A stretch of DNA of 64,000 nucleotides, taken from a bacterium. GTDB taxonomy: Bacteria; Spirochaetota; Leptospiria; Leptospirales; Leptonemataceae. Under the pieces are notes generated by a model. That model searched no databases. It worked only from the letters and a program-made list of their open reading frames with translations, and had not been told where the DNA came from. Positions 36,965 to 43,928 of this stretch are shown here, in pieces. The DNA is taken from the NCBI GenBank assembly GCA_024742665.1, contig JANSYA010000007.1, positions 248,001 to 312,000 of the forward strand, written 5' to 3'. A program made the position numbers and the translations under genes. The stretch's first letter is position 1, and the number at the start of each line of letters is the position of its first letter.

Positions 36965-38104
36965 GTGTCGCGCATAAAATTCGGATTCTTACTCAGCGTG
37001 CCGCTTGCTTTGCTGCTCGTATTCGGCGCCGGCTGCGAGCTGGCCGGCGAAAGCGAAGGCGATTTTATTGCGCGGCTGCCGGTCGTCGATTTGCACAATG
37101 ATCGCTCGTTTTTTTTGACGGCCCGGGGCATACCGTGGCGGGACTGCCGGGGCGTGCAGATCTGCGCCGAAAACTATGCTCGCGCGCGTTATTTTTTCGC
37201 CCTCTTTCGCCCGCCGCCGCCTTATACGAAGGGGCGCTTCGGACTCTCTCGCGCGCGGGCGCGAAACCTGGCGGGTATGAGCCACTACGCCTATCTGAAG
37301 CGCGCCATCAAAGATCTGCGGGAGCAGACCGGCCTGCCGATTTCGCGCGATCCGGCCGGTCTGGCCGCAACGGGCGGCGGTCGAATCTATCTGGGCATCG
37401 AAGGCGCCTTTCTCCTGGACGATCGTCCGCCGCCGGCCGGATTCCGATGGAATTCAAAGCGGGCGAGCGACCACCCCGGTGCGCCGCCCCTGGCCGAGGT
37501 TGAAACGATGCTGCGCGAGCTGAAAGCGGCCGGCGTGAGCTATATCGGACTTACCTGGAGCAATCGAAACGCGTACGCCGGGGTGGCCGGAGAATCCCGG
37601 GGGCTGACGCTGCGCGGACGCGAATTTGTGCGGCTGCTGCGCAAGCACCGGATCGCGCTCGATCTCTCGCACAGCTCCGACCAGACCGTGCGCGATGTGT
37701 TTCGTTTGAGCGCTGGTCGCGTGCCGCTCTTTTTTTCGCACTCTTCGGTGCGGGCTCTGTGCGATCATCCGCGCAATCTGAGCGACGAACTGCTGCGCCT
37801 GGTACGGGCGAGCGGCGGCGTGGTCGGGATTAATTTTCATGCGGCCTACATCACCTGCCGCGGCCCGGCCGAGCGGGCCGACGTGCGCGAACACATTGAG
37901 TATATCGTGCAGCGCTTCGGTGCCGATCACGTGGCTCTGGGGGGCGATTTCGACGGGCTGATTCAACTGCCCGAAGGATTGGGCGGCCCGCCGGATCTCT
38001 ATCTGCTGGCGCAGGATTTGCGCAGGGCGGGCTTATCCCGGAAACAAATCGAAGCAATCTATTTTCGAAATGTGCAGCGCGTGCTGCGCCAGACGCTGGA
38101 CTAA
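36965..38104 (+). CDS. Membrane dipeptidase (peptidase family M19), lipoprotein
   Basis: A 379-residue zinc-dependent dipeptidase related to renal dipeptidase. GTG 36965 gives a signal peptide (FGFLLSVPLALLLVFGAGCE) with lipobox GAGC. Zinc ligands are visible as VVDLHNDRSF (HxD), GIEGAF (bridging Glu), LFFSHSSVRALCDHPRNLSD (two His) and ALGGDFDGL (Asp). DPAGLAATGGGRIYLGIEGA is also typical. It probably hydrolyses dipeptides in the periplasm or at the outer membrane. Divergent from the reverse-strand lipoprotein gene and convergent with the MATE transporter. Confidence 0.9.
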   Translation: MSRIKFGFLLSVPLALLLVFGAGCELAGESEGDFIARLPVVDLHNDRSFFLTARGIPWRDCRGVQICAENYARARYFFALFRPPPPYTKGRFGLSRARARNLAGMSHYAYLKRAIKDLREQTGLPISRDPAGLAATGGGRIYLGIEGAFLLDDRPPPAGFRWNSKRASDHPGAPPLAEVETMLRELKAAGVSYIGLTWSNRNAYAGVAGESRGLTLRGREFVRLLRKHRIALDLSHSSDQTVRDVFRLSAGRVPLFFSHSSVRALCDHPRNLSDELLRLVRASGGVVGINFHAAYITCRGPAERADVREHIEYIVQRFGADHVALGGDFDGLIQLPEGLGGPPDLYLLAQDLRRAGLSRKQIEAIYFRNVQRVLRQTLD

Positions 38105-38142
38105 AGCGCAAACGCAAGCGCTCCCTCTCTCTGGAGGGCGGA

Positions 38143-39504
38143 TCAGACTTCGATGCCTTCCCAGTCGCTGGTTCTGAATTTCAGCGCAAAGATGACCGCC
38201 AGCAGCGTTAGCCAGGCCAGGATTCCCGCCCACAGACCGGCCGATCCACCGCCCAGATAGACGCCGGCAAGATAGGCGACGGGCAGCATCACGACAAAAG
38301 ACATCCCCAGATATACAAACAGGACCCAGTAAACCATCCCCGCGCTGCGCAGAGCCGCGGCAAAGACCATCTGGGCCCCGTCCGCCGCCTGGACCAACGA
38401 TACGAGAAACAGAGCGGGCAGGGCTTCCTGAATGATTTTCGCATCGTCGGTGAAAAAACCGAGCAGGGGCCGCGCAAAGATCAAAAATAGCACGCCGATG
38501 CCGCCCATCAACAGCGCCGCATAGACGGCCGCCCGGGTCGTTCCCTGGCGCGCTTCTTTGTATTTTCCCGCGGCTACCGCCTGACCGAGAATCGTCGTTG
38601 CGGCGATCGAAAAGCCAAAGCCCGGCATGAAGGCGATGCTCAGAATCGATACGATGATGCCGCTGGCCGCGACGGCGGTCGTGCTGACCAGACCGGCCAG
38701 CATGAAGAAGAATACGAACGATACGTTCATCAGAAAATTGTCGATTGCGGGGGCGAAGCCGACGTAGCCGACTTCTTTGACCGACCCCGCGTCCATGCTC
38801 CAGCCAACGCCGCGAAAGAAGCCGCGAAACTCCCGGCTTAACAAGAAGAGCAGTCCTACCAGAAGACCAGGGATGGAAGCCAGGCTGGAGGCCATCGCCG
38901 CACCGTCCGCACCGTAGGCTGTAGCGCCCAGATTGCCGTAAATCAGCACCCAGTTCAGGAAAATATTGGTAAACATGGTCGCGAGAGCCGTAAAAAGCCC
39001 AATTTCGGTGCGTCCGATGCCGTCACAGAAGGCTCTGAGCACGAAAACCAGGAAATAGGGCATCACACCGAGAAATCTAATCTGCAAAAAGCTTTCGGCG
39101 GTCGTTGAAAAGGGACGGCCATGACTTAAAATATGAATCAACGCGTCGGCGGAAAACCAACCGATCAACGTGGCGATGCTGCCAATCAACAGAACGATGT
39201 AGAGCGTTGAAATGAAAACGCGTCCGGCGGCCGGTAGATTGTGTTCGCCGAAGCGTCGCGCAGTAATGATTTGAACGCCGACGCTGCCGCCGATAAAAAG
39301 TGAGATGTAGGTCCAGAAAACCGTTCCACCGAGACTGACCGCGGCGAGTGCGTCTTCACCAAGTCGACCGACCATAACCGTGTCGGTGATCATCACGGCG
39401 GTGTGCGTGACCATTGCCAGAGTAACCGGCAGTGAAATCCGCCAGATGCGACGGTTGAGCGGGCCGAGCGCGAAGTAACGGCGAGGGTTCGTGAAAATCA
39501 TCAT
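38143..39504 (-). CDS. MATE family multidrug/cation antiporter
   Basis: A 453-residue integral membrane protein with about twelve hydrophobic segments. The family signatures are PVTLAMVTHTAVMITDTVMV and GRLGEDALAAVSLGG in the first half and the equivalent ATTILGQAVAAGKYKEARQG in the second half, together with VQIITARRFGEHNLPAAGRV. It should export toxic cations or drugs in exchange for Na+ or H+. The start MMIFTNPRRYFALGPL is the first Met pair; the upstream region is the AT-rich 39.5-40.1 kb interval. Confidence 0.93.
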   Translation of the reverse strand: MMIFTNPRRYFALGPLNRRIWRISLPVTLAMVTHTAVMITDTVMVGRLGEDALAAVSLGGTVFWTYISLFIGGSVGVQIITARRFGEHNLPAAGRVFISTLYIVLLIGSIATLIGWFSADALIHILSHGRPFSTTAESFLQIRFLGVMPYFLVFVLRAFCDGIGRTEIGLFTALATMFTNIFLNWVLIYGNLGATAYGADGAAMASSLASIPGLLVGLLFLLSREFRGFFRGVGWSMDAGSVKEVGYVGFAPAIDNFLMNVSFVFFFMLAGLVSTTAVAASGIIVSILSIAFMPGFGFSIAATTILGQAVAAGKYKEARQGTTRAAVYAALLMGGIGVLFLIFARPLLGFFTDDAKIIQEALPALFLVSLVQAADGAQMVFAAALRSAGMVYWVLFVYLGMSFVVMLPVAYLAGVYLGGGSAGLWAGILAWLTLLAVIFALKFRTSDWEGIEV

Positions 39505-40113
39505 GCTGGCTATAACCTGTGACCATGCAGGTGTTCACATCAGCGCTGTCGATCATATCATCTATTGTACCACAAGCGAGTGGAAGTCCTAAAAATAGCC
39601 GCAAACAGGCTAATATTAAGTCAAATTCGCGACGTTCATCACCGCCGCATACGTATCGCGAGCGAAGCAGCCGGTTGCCACGCTGTGTTTGGCTGCGATT
39701 GAATACCGCGCGCATTGTTTGAATTGATCGCTGCGTCGTGCCGATATATATTTTTGCGGCAAAAACTTTTATGAAGAGTGTTGTTCGAACAAACGCAAAC
39801 GTCTTCGGGCGGTTGCAGTGATGAGTGCGATGCGGATTATAAAAACATTTTTGCATTCGAATGCGCTTCGCGCGCAAGCGCGCGATGTACTCTTCAAAAA
39901 CTTCGAATTTTGTTTTTTAAAATTTTTGTTGTAAAAAAAACGGGCATTTAGGAAGATTATGTCTAATAGTGATTTCAGGCGTTTTTTCGACGCTGTTGCC
40001 GGGTCCCACGGACGAACGCAGTAGAATCGAAAACGGCTCTTCGGAGTGAAGACGACTGGAACAAAAGGATAGGTTTTCCTTACAGCTCTTGTTCAGGAAA
40101 ACAGGTGTAAAGC
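39505..40113. other. 609-base AT-rich structured region without a recognised gene
   Basis: No convincing protein fits here; the open frames on both strands have poor composition. From about 39740 the region is markedly richer in A+T than the surroundings and holds several inverted repeats: the perfect palindrome GCATTCGAATGC (39852-39863), then TCGCGCGC-AA-GCGCGCGA (39867-39884), and runs of A and T (CAAAAAC ... TTTTTGTTG) at 39895-39940. A 21-codon frame at 39959-40024, MSNSDFRRFFDAVAGSHGRT, has AGGA five bases upstream and could be a leader peptide. The region is upstream of both the MATE gene (reverse) and the lysine-rich gene (forward). Confidence 0.5.
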
Positions 40114-40407
40114 ATGGCCAAGAAGAAAGCAAAGAAGAAGGTTGCCAAAAAGAAAAAGGTAGCCAAGAAGAAGAAGAAGGTTGCTAAGAAAAAGAAAAAA
40201 GTAACCAAGAAGAAAGCCAAGAAGAAGGCCAAAAAGAAAGCCAAGAAAAAGGCTAAAAAGAAAGTAGCCAAGAAGAAGGCTAAGAAAAAGGCCAAGAAGA
40301 AGGCTAAAAAAAAAGTAGCAAAAAAAAAGGCTAAGAAGAAGGCCAAAAAGAAAACCACCAAAAAGACTGCTAAAAGATCAGAGCCCGCAGGCTCACTGCT
40401 CTTCTAA
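40114..40407 (+). CDS. Histone H1-like lysine-rich protein
   Basis: A 97-residue protein, about two thirds lysine, made of KKA, KKV and AKKK repeats starting MAKKKAKKKVAKKKKVAKKK and ending with TTKKTAKRSEPAGSLLF. It resembles the free C-terminal tail of histone H1 and proteins such as Chlamydia Hc2 and other bacterial nucleoid-associated polylysine proteins. It should bind DNA or RNA by charge. The DNA is itself made of repeats of AAGAAGGC/AAAAAG codons, so length variation is likely. It is preceded by the AT-rich structured region. GTGTAAAGC before the ATG gives a weak ribosome binding site. Confidence 0.85.
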   Translation: MAKKKAKKKVAKKKKVAKKKKKVAKKKKKVTKKKAKKKAKKKAKKKAKKKVAKKKAKKKAKKKAKKKVAKKKAKKKAKKKTTKKTAKRSEPAGSLLF

Positions 40408-40701
40408 CAGTAGAATCGGTGCTATTGTGCCTTGCGGGTGTTGAAAAGGTATTTTGAAGCTTTCTTCTGATCCGCCGCTTCCGGGCGGCGGGTCGAGCTG
40501 ATTGCTTTCAGGTGTCTTTTCGCACCCCGCATTTCTTTTTTTATCCGGCGAGCAGCTGATTTTTCGCGCTGCCAGGCCGTTTTGCCATTTATTCTGAAAT
40601 CATTTTCATCAGACGTCCTCTCGGGGGCTTCGATGTTTCTCAAACTATCCTCCTGTTGAAGTGCAGGCCGCTCGCAATCCCAGGGGCCTGTGTTTTCTCT
40701 C
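40408..40701. other. Gap between the lysine-rich gene and the next gene, with a strong hairpin
   Basis: No gene seen. A strong hairpin at 40469-40494 pairs ten bases (GATCCGCCGC with GCGGCGGGTC, including a G-T pair) over a six-base loop. It is not followed by a T-run, so it may be a weak or Rho-assisted terminator for the lysine-rich gene, or a structured RNA element. Confidence 0.45.
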
Positions 40702-41931
40702 ATGAAATTCATCGTTACGATGTGCGGCGTCTCGCCCGGGGTTCTCTTCAGAATCCTGTTGTGTCCGGGACTGGCCCTGTGTTTTACCCTGTGCACTCCG
40801 GAGGGACCTCAGCCTGTCCCGGGGCAGTGGGACCGCATCTATTCAATTGGTCCGCCGGAGCTCATGCGCTATGGGCGCTCCTTCGCGGTCGACACCCTCT
40901 ATTTTCGCTATGTTTCCTCTGAAACCGGGACGTCATCCGGCCAATCATCCGATTCCAGCTCATCGGTGAGTCCCGCAACGCCGTCGAGAGCCGTCGGAGC
41001 CGATTTGCCGCGCCTGCAGGCCGGTATACTGGAGTTCAGCCGGGGGCAGACGCCCGACGGCTTCCAGGCGGAGCAGCGCGGACTGTTGTACGATACGCTG
41101 CAGGGATTTACCGCGCTTTCGGACGCCGGTCTGTATCCCAATCGTCAAAGCAATGTGCACGCGCCGGCCGATTCGGCGCGCTTTCGATTTTCCGGCCGGC
41201 CCGCTATGGGCTTTCTTTTACAGGATCGCGAAGGCGAAGTTGAAATCGTTGCGCCGCCTCTGAAGGTGCTGCGGGATTCGCAGCTGGGCCTGGCGCGCTA
41301 CACCCTGTATGCCGGGACTGTAGAGATCCGCAGCCAGGATGCTGCGAAGAGCCCGGCCGTGCTGGTGTTCCAGCGCATATACTTGCCCGCGATCAACCCT
41401 TTCGACGAAAATGCGCGACTCCTGTGGGCCGCCAGGGCGCGGCTGTGGCTGGCAATTCAGGATGCGGAAAGTGCCAGCGCATCCGGCGGCGACATCGTAT
41501 TTGGACGCGAGCAGGGCGAAGTTTTGAACCCGCTCTTTTCCGCCGGCTCGAAAACGAATGCGAACGCGGCGGACGCATCAGACAGCGGGGACTTTGCTTT
41601 TTTGACGCGCGATACCGATGCATCCCGGTCGGGTCGGAGCGAAGTATCCGGCTTTGAATCCTTTCCCGCGCAATTGCGCATCGAGCCGGCCGAGAGCGGC
41701 CCGGAGTTCACCGGAGATTTTATGCTGCGCGGGGACGGCGATGCGGAGTCACAGACCCGCTGCAGTCTGAACCTGAGCGCGGTGCATACCGTCGATCTGC
41801 TTTCGATTTCGCGTGCGGACTCCAGGGTGGCGGCGGTGCGCGGCGAACTCGCCTGTCCGGAACGGGCCTATCGCCTGCAGGGACTGATGCGAGTCTGGCC
41901 GGAAGCAGGCGAAGCAGGTAACGATTCGTGA
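40702..41931 (+). CDS. Putative secreted lipoprotein, unknown function
   Basis: A 409-residue protein from ATG 40702 (an in-frame GTG at 40690 would add four residues). The N-terminus MKFIVTMCGVSPGVLFRILL, followed by CPGLALCFTLC, is a long hydrophobic signal with several cysteines; the last, in FTLC, could be the lipidation site. The mature part contains a Ser-rich linker and beta-rich segments (ARYTLYAGTVEIRSQDAAKS, LVFQRIYLPAINPF) that suggest a surface or periplasmic fold. Its TGA stop overlaps the next GTG start. No family recognised. Confidence 0.6.
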   Translation: MKFIVTMCGVSPGVLFRILLCPGLALCFTLCTPEGPQPVPGQWDRIYSIGPPELMRYGRSFAVDTLYFRYVSSETGTSSGQSSDSSSSVSPATPSRAVGADLPRLQAGILEFSRGQTPDGFQAEQRGLLYDTLQGFTALSDAGLYPNRQSNVHAPADSARFRFSGRPAMGFLLQDREGEVEIVAPPLKVLRDSQLGLARYTLYAGTVEIRSQDAAKSPAVLVFQRIYLPAINPFDENARLLWAARARLWLAIQDAESASASGGDIVFGREQGEVLNPLFSAGSKTNANAADASDSGDFAFLTRDTDASRSGRSEVSGFESFPAQLRIEPAESGPEFTGDFMLRGDGDAESQTRCSLNLSAVHTVDLLSISRADSRVAAVRGELACPERAYRLQGLMRVWPEAGEAGNDS

Positions 41932-42317
41932 GTACGAGCGACGACAGAGAGCCGCCGGCGGATCGCGAGCCGATCGATTTGCAGAAACGACGGATGGCTC
42001 GCCAGCTGGAAGAGCAGCTGGGCGGCCTATTCGGCATTGAGCTGCCGGACATCGAGTCGGCTATTCAGCGCCTCTACAATGATTTCGAAACGGGCCAGTA
42101 CGACGAACGCGAACGCATGCGTCGATTGCCGGAGCCGCTGCACGGGGTGATCCAGAGTCTGGACCGGGTTTATGAAATCGCCCGGCTGGAATACGAGTCG
42201 GAGCCGGAAGACGGAGCGGCCGGCGAAGAGGGCGGGTCGCCCACGCTGGCGCATATTATTCAGCTCGTAGAAAACTACCTGGATCGTCTGAAGAAGCTCC
42301 CCGAAGACTCCACCTGA
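41928..42317 (+). CDS. Small acidic hypothetical protein
   Basis: A 129-residue soluble, acidic and helical protein (QKRRMARQLEEQLGGLFGIE; SLDRVYEIARLEYESEPEDG). The GTG start overlaps the stop of the preceding gene (GTGA), so translation is coupled. No signal peptide or membrane helix. Unknown function. Confidence 0.6.
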   Translation: MSTSDDREPPADREPIDLQKRRMARQLEEQLGGLFGIELPDIESAIQRLYNDFETGQYDERERMRRLPEPLHGVIQSLDRVYEIARLEYESEPEDGAAGEEGGSPTLAHIIQLVENYLDRLKKLPEDST

Positions 42318-42455
42318 TTGGAGCGGAACTCCGGCACCCGGCCGGGTTCACCGGGAATTTCGATTCCGCGAAAAAAACATCGCCTCAAATTTTCAATTCT
42401 GCGAACTTTCGATTGGGTTGCACGGTCTCTTAACTGGTACACGGAGGTACTGTTT

Positions 42456-42752
42456 ATGATCACTCGCTACCGCAAACGTTATCGCAAACTTGGCCGCTGG
42501 ATCCATCGCGCGACTCTATCCCTGGGGACGCTGCTGTTTCTGGGCCTGCTGGGATCTCTGGTATTCATCGGCGTGCAGGCCTTCGAAGGGACTGTGCGCA
42601 ATCCGGTTCCGATGATGGCTCTGCTCAGCGCGTCTCTGGTGACTCCCTTTCTGGTCGCCGGAATCTTCGAATCGATCCTGACGCGCATCCTGCACTGGCG
42701 CTTTCGCCGCTATTCACCGCGAATGATCCGGGCCGGCGGCGGTGCGGTCTGA
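42456..42752 (+). CDS. Small two-helix membrane protein
   Basis: A 98-residue protein with a very basic N-terminus (MITRYRKRYRKLGRWIHRAT) and two hydrophobic segments (LGTLLFLGLLGSLVFIGVQA; MMALLSASLVTPFLVAGIF), ending in a basic tail. GGAGGT, seven bases before the ATG, is an excellent ribosome binding site and fixes the start. Positive residues at both ends suggest both termini are cytoplasmic. Function unknown. Confidence 0.6.
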   Translation: MITRYRKRYRKLGRWIHRATLSLGTLLFLGLLGSLVFIGVQAFEGTVRNPVPMMALLSASLVTPFLVAGIFESILTRILHWRFRRYSPRMIRAGGGAV

Positions 42753-42797
42753 TTCGTCGGCGACAAACGCGCCGGTGAAGAATCAGGCCGCTCTCAT

Positions 42798-43631
42798 TTA
42801 TTCGCCGTTGAGGGCCCAATCGTAGGTCAAATATTTCACGCGCAGCCTGTCTCGATCGGCGCGAATCTGCTGCTGCACTTCCGGGGCGAAGTACGGCAGC
42901 AGAACGTCGACGATCTCTTTCTCAGCGTTTTCTTCGTCCTGTAAAAAATCGTCTTCGAACCAGTTGAAGATGCTCGAAATATAGAGTTTCTGATTGGCCG
43001 GATCGTAGTAGTTCCACTTGCGGGTTTTCAACCAGACGCGCATTTGATCGTCGAGCTGTTCGGAGAGCCGCGCAGCCTCGTAGGCTTCCGAGCGCAGGGG
43101 CGGGCAGCTGACCGCGGCGCACACAAAGGCCGCGTGATGGCGGTAGTCTTTATAGATCGGCCGCAGAATCGAGTGCTCCACGTGATCGAGAGTATAGAGC
43201 TTTCCGTTGTGCAGCGGAAACTCATAGTTTTGCCAGATCGTTTCTCCGAACAGCACGCCCAGATACACGCTGCCGAATAAATGCAGTTCGCTGATGCTTT
43301 CCAGCGGCATATTGTCAGCGATCAGCTTGAGCGTGAAGGCGTTGTATACGTTCAGCCAGTAGGCGACGCGTTCGTCGTCGTTCGGCAGCTCCGCCGGATT
43401 GGTCGCCGCGAGCTGGGCCAGGTAACGCTCCAGGCGCGGATCATTTTTCAAAGCGGTATAGTTTACCCACCCGTCAACGACGTGCTCCTGCAGCAGATCC
43501 GTATAGAGCGTGTGACGCTCGGCGGCGGGCAGAGCCGCCGATGTGAGGAGCGATACAAGCGCGATCAGCAGGGCCAGGCGTGGAACACGCAGGCCGGAGC
43601 GCAGATCAATCGACGAGAGCCAGAGTTTCAT
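42798..43631 (-). CDS. DUF547 domain protein, exported
   Basis: A 277-residue protein. A signal peptide at the N-terminus (LALLIALVSLLTSAALPAAE) leads into the DUF547 domain: YTDLLQEHVVDGWVNYTALK, ERVAYWLNVYNAFTLKLIAD, DHVEHSILRPIYKDYRHHAA and FVCAAVSCPPLRSEAYEA, followed by FNWFEDDF. DUF547 contains conserved Cys and His that suggest a catalytic or metal site, but no activity is established. I begin at ATG 43631 because the frame further upstream to 43967 crosses the divergent promoter region and has no signal peptide. Confidence 0.85.
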   Translation of the reverse strand: MKLWLSSIDLRSGLRVPRLALLIALVSLLTSAALPAAERHTLYTDLLQEHVVDGWVNYTALKNDPRLERYLAQLAATNPAELPNDDERVAYWLNVYNAFTLKLIADNMPLESISELHLFGSVYLGVLFGETIWQNYEFPLHNGKLYTLDHVEHSILRPIYKDYRHHAAFVCAAVSCPPLRSEAYEAARLSEQLDDQMRVWLKTRKWNYYDPANQKLYISSIFNWFEDDFLQDEENAEKEIVDVLLPYFAPEVQQQIRADRDRLRVKYLTYDWALNGE

Positions 43632-43716
43632 ACGCCATTTTAGTCGTCCGAAGACTCGCGATGTAACAAAAAAACGGATGCACAGTTTTACCGAGCATGC
43701 TATACTTTCAGGCACT

Positions 43717-43920
43717 ATGTCGTACATGGCTGTAGGTTCCAGGCAGATACTCTTCGCAGACGCAGCGGTCCCCGCTGCACCCCGGGACGATGTGCGTGAA
43801 GTCGCGAATTTAAGCGATAACACGCCCGCGGAAGCGAGTCGCCCCGCGCCAGCGCCGGAAATCGATGCCTCGCCCGGCGTCGCCGGGGAAAGCGGCGCCC
43901 GGGTGGACGTGCAGGCCTGA
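43717..43920 (+). CDS. Possible small protein upstream of the SpoIIE receptor
   Basis: A 67-residue frame starting MSYMAVGSRQILFADAAVPA with CAGG a few bases upstream and a TATACT -10-like hexamer at 43701-43706. Composition is Ala/Pro/Glu-rich without recognisable domains. It ends nine bases before the receptor's first possible start. It may be a leader or an unrelated small protein; support is weak. Confidence 0.3.
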   Translation: MSYMAVGSRQILFADAAVPAAPRDDVREVANLSDNTPAEASRPAPAPEIDASPGVAGESGARVDVQA

Positions 43921-43928
43921 AGCAATCT

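Noticed and set aside
39356..39877. 173-residue reverse frame before the MATE gene
   Set aside because: It overlaps the MATE gene start in another frame, has poor composition and no ribosome binding site.
40080..40361. Reverse-strand frame encoding FFLAFFLA repeats
   Set aside because: It is the complement of the polylysine codons of the forward gene and would be an implausible repeat of Phe/Leu/Ala.
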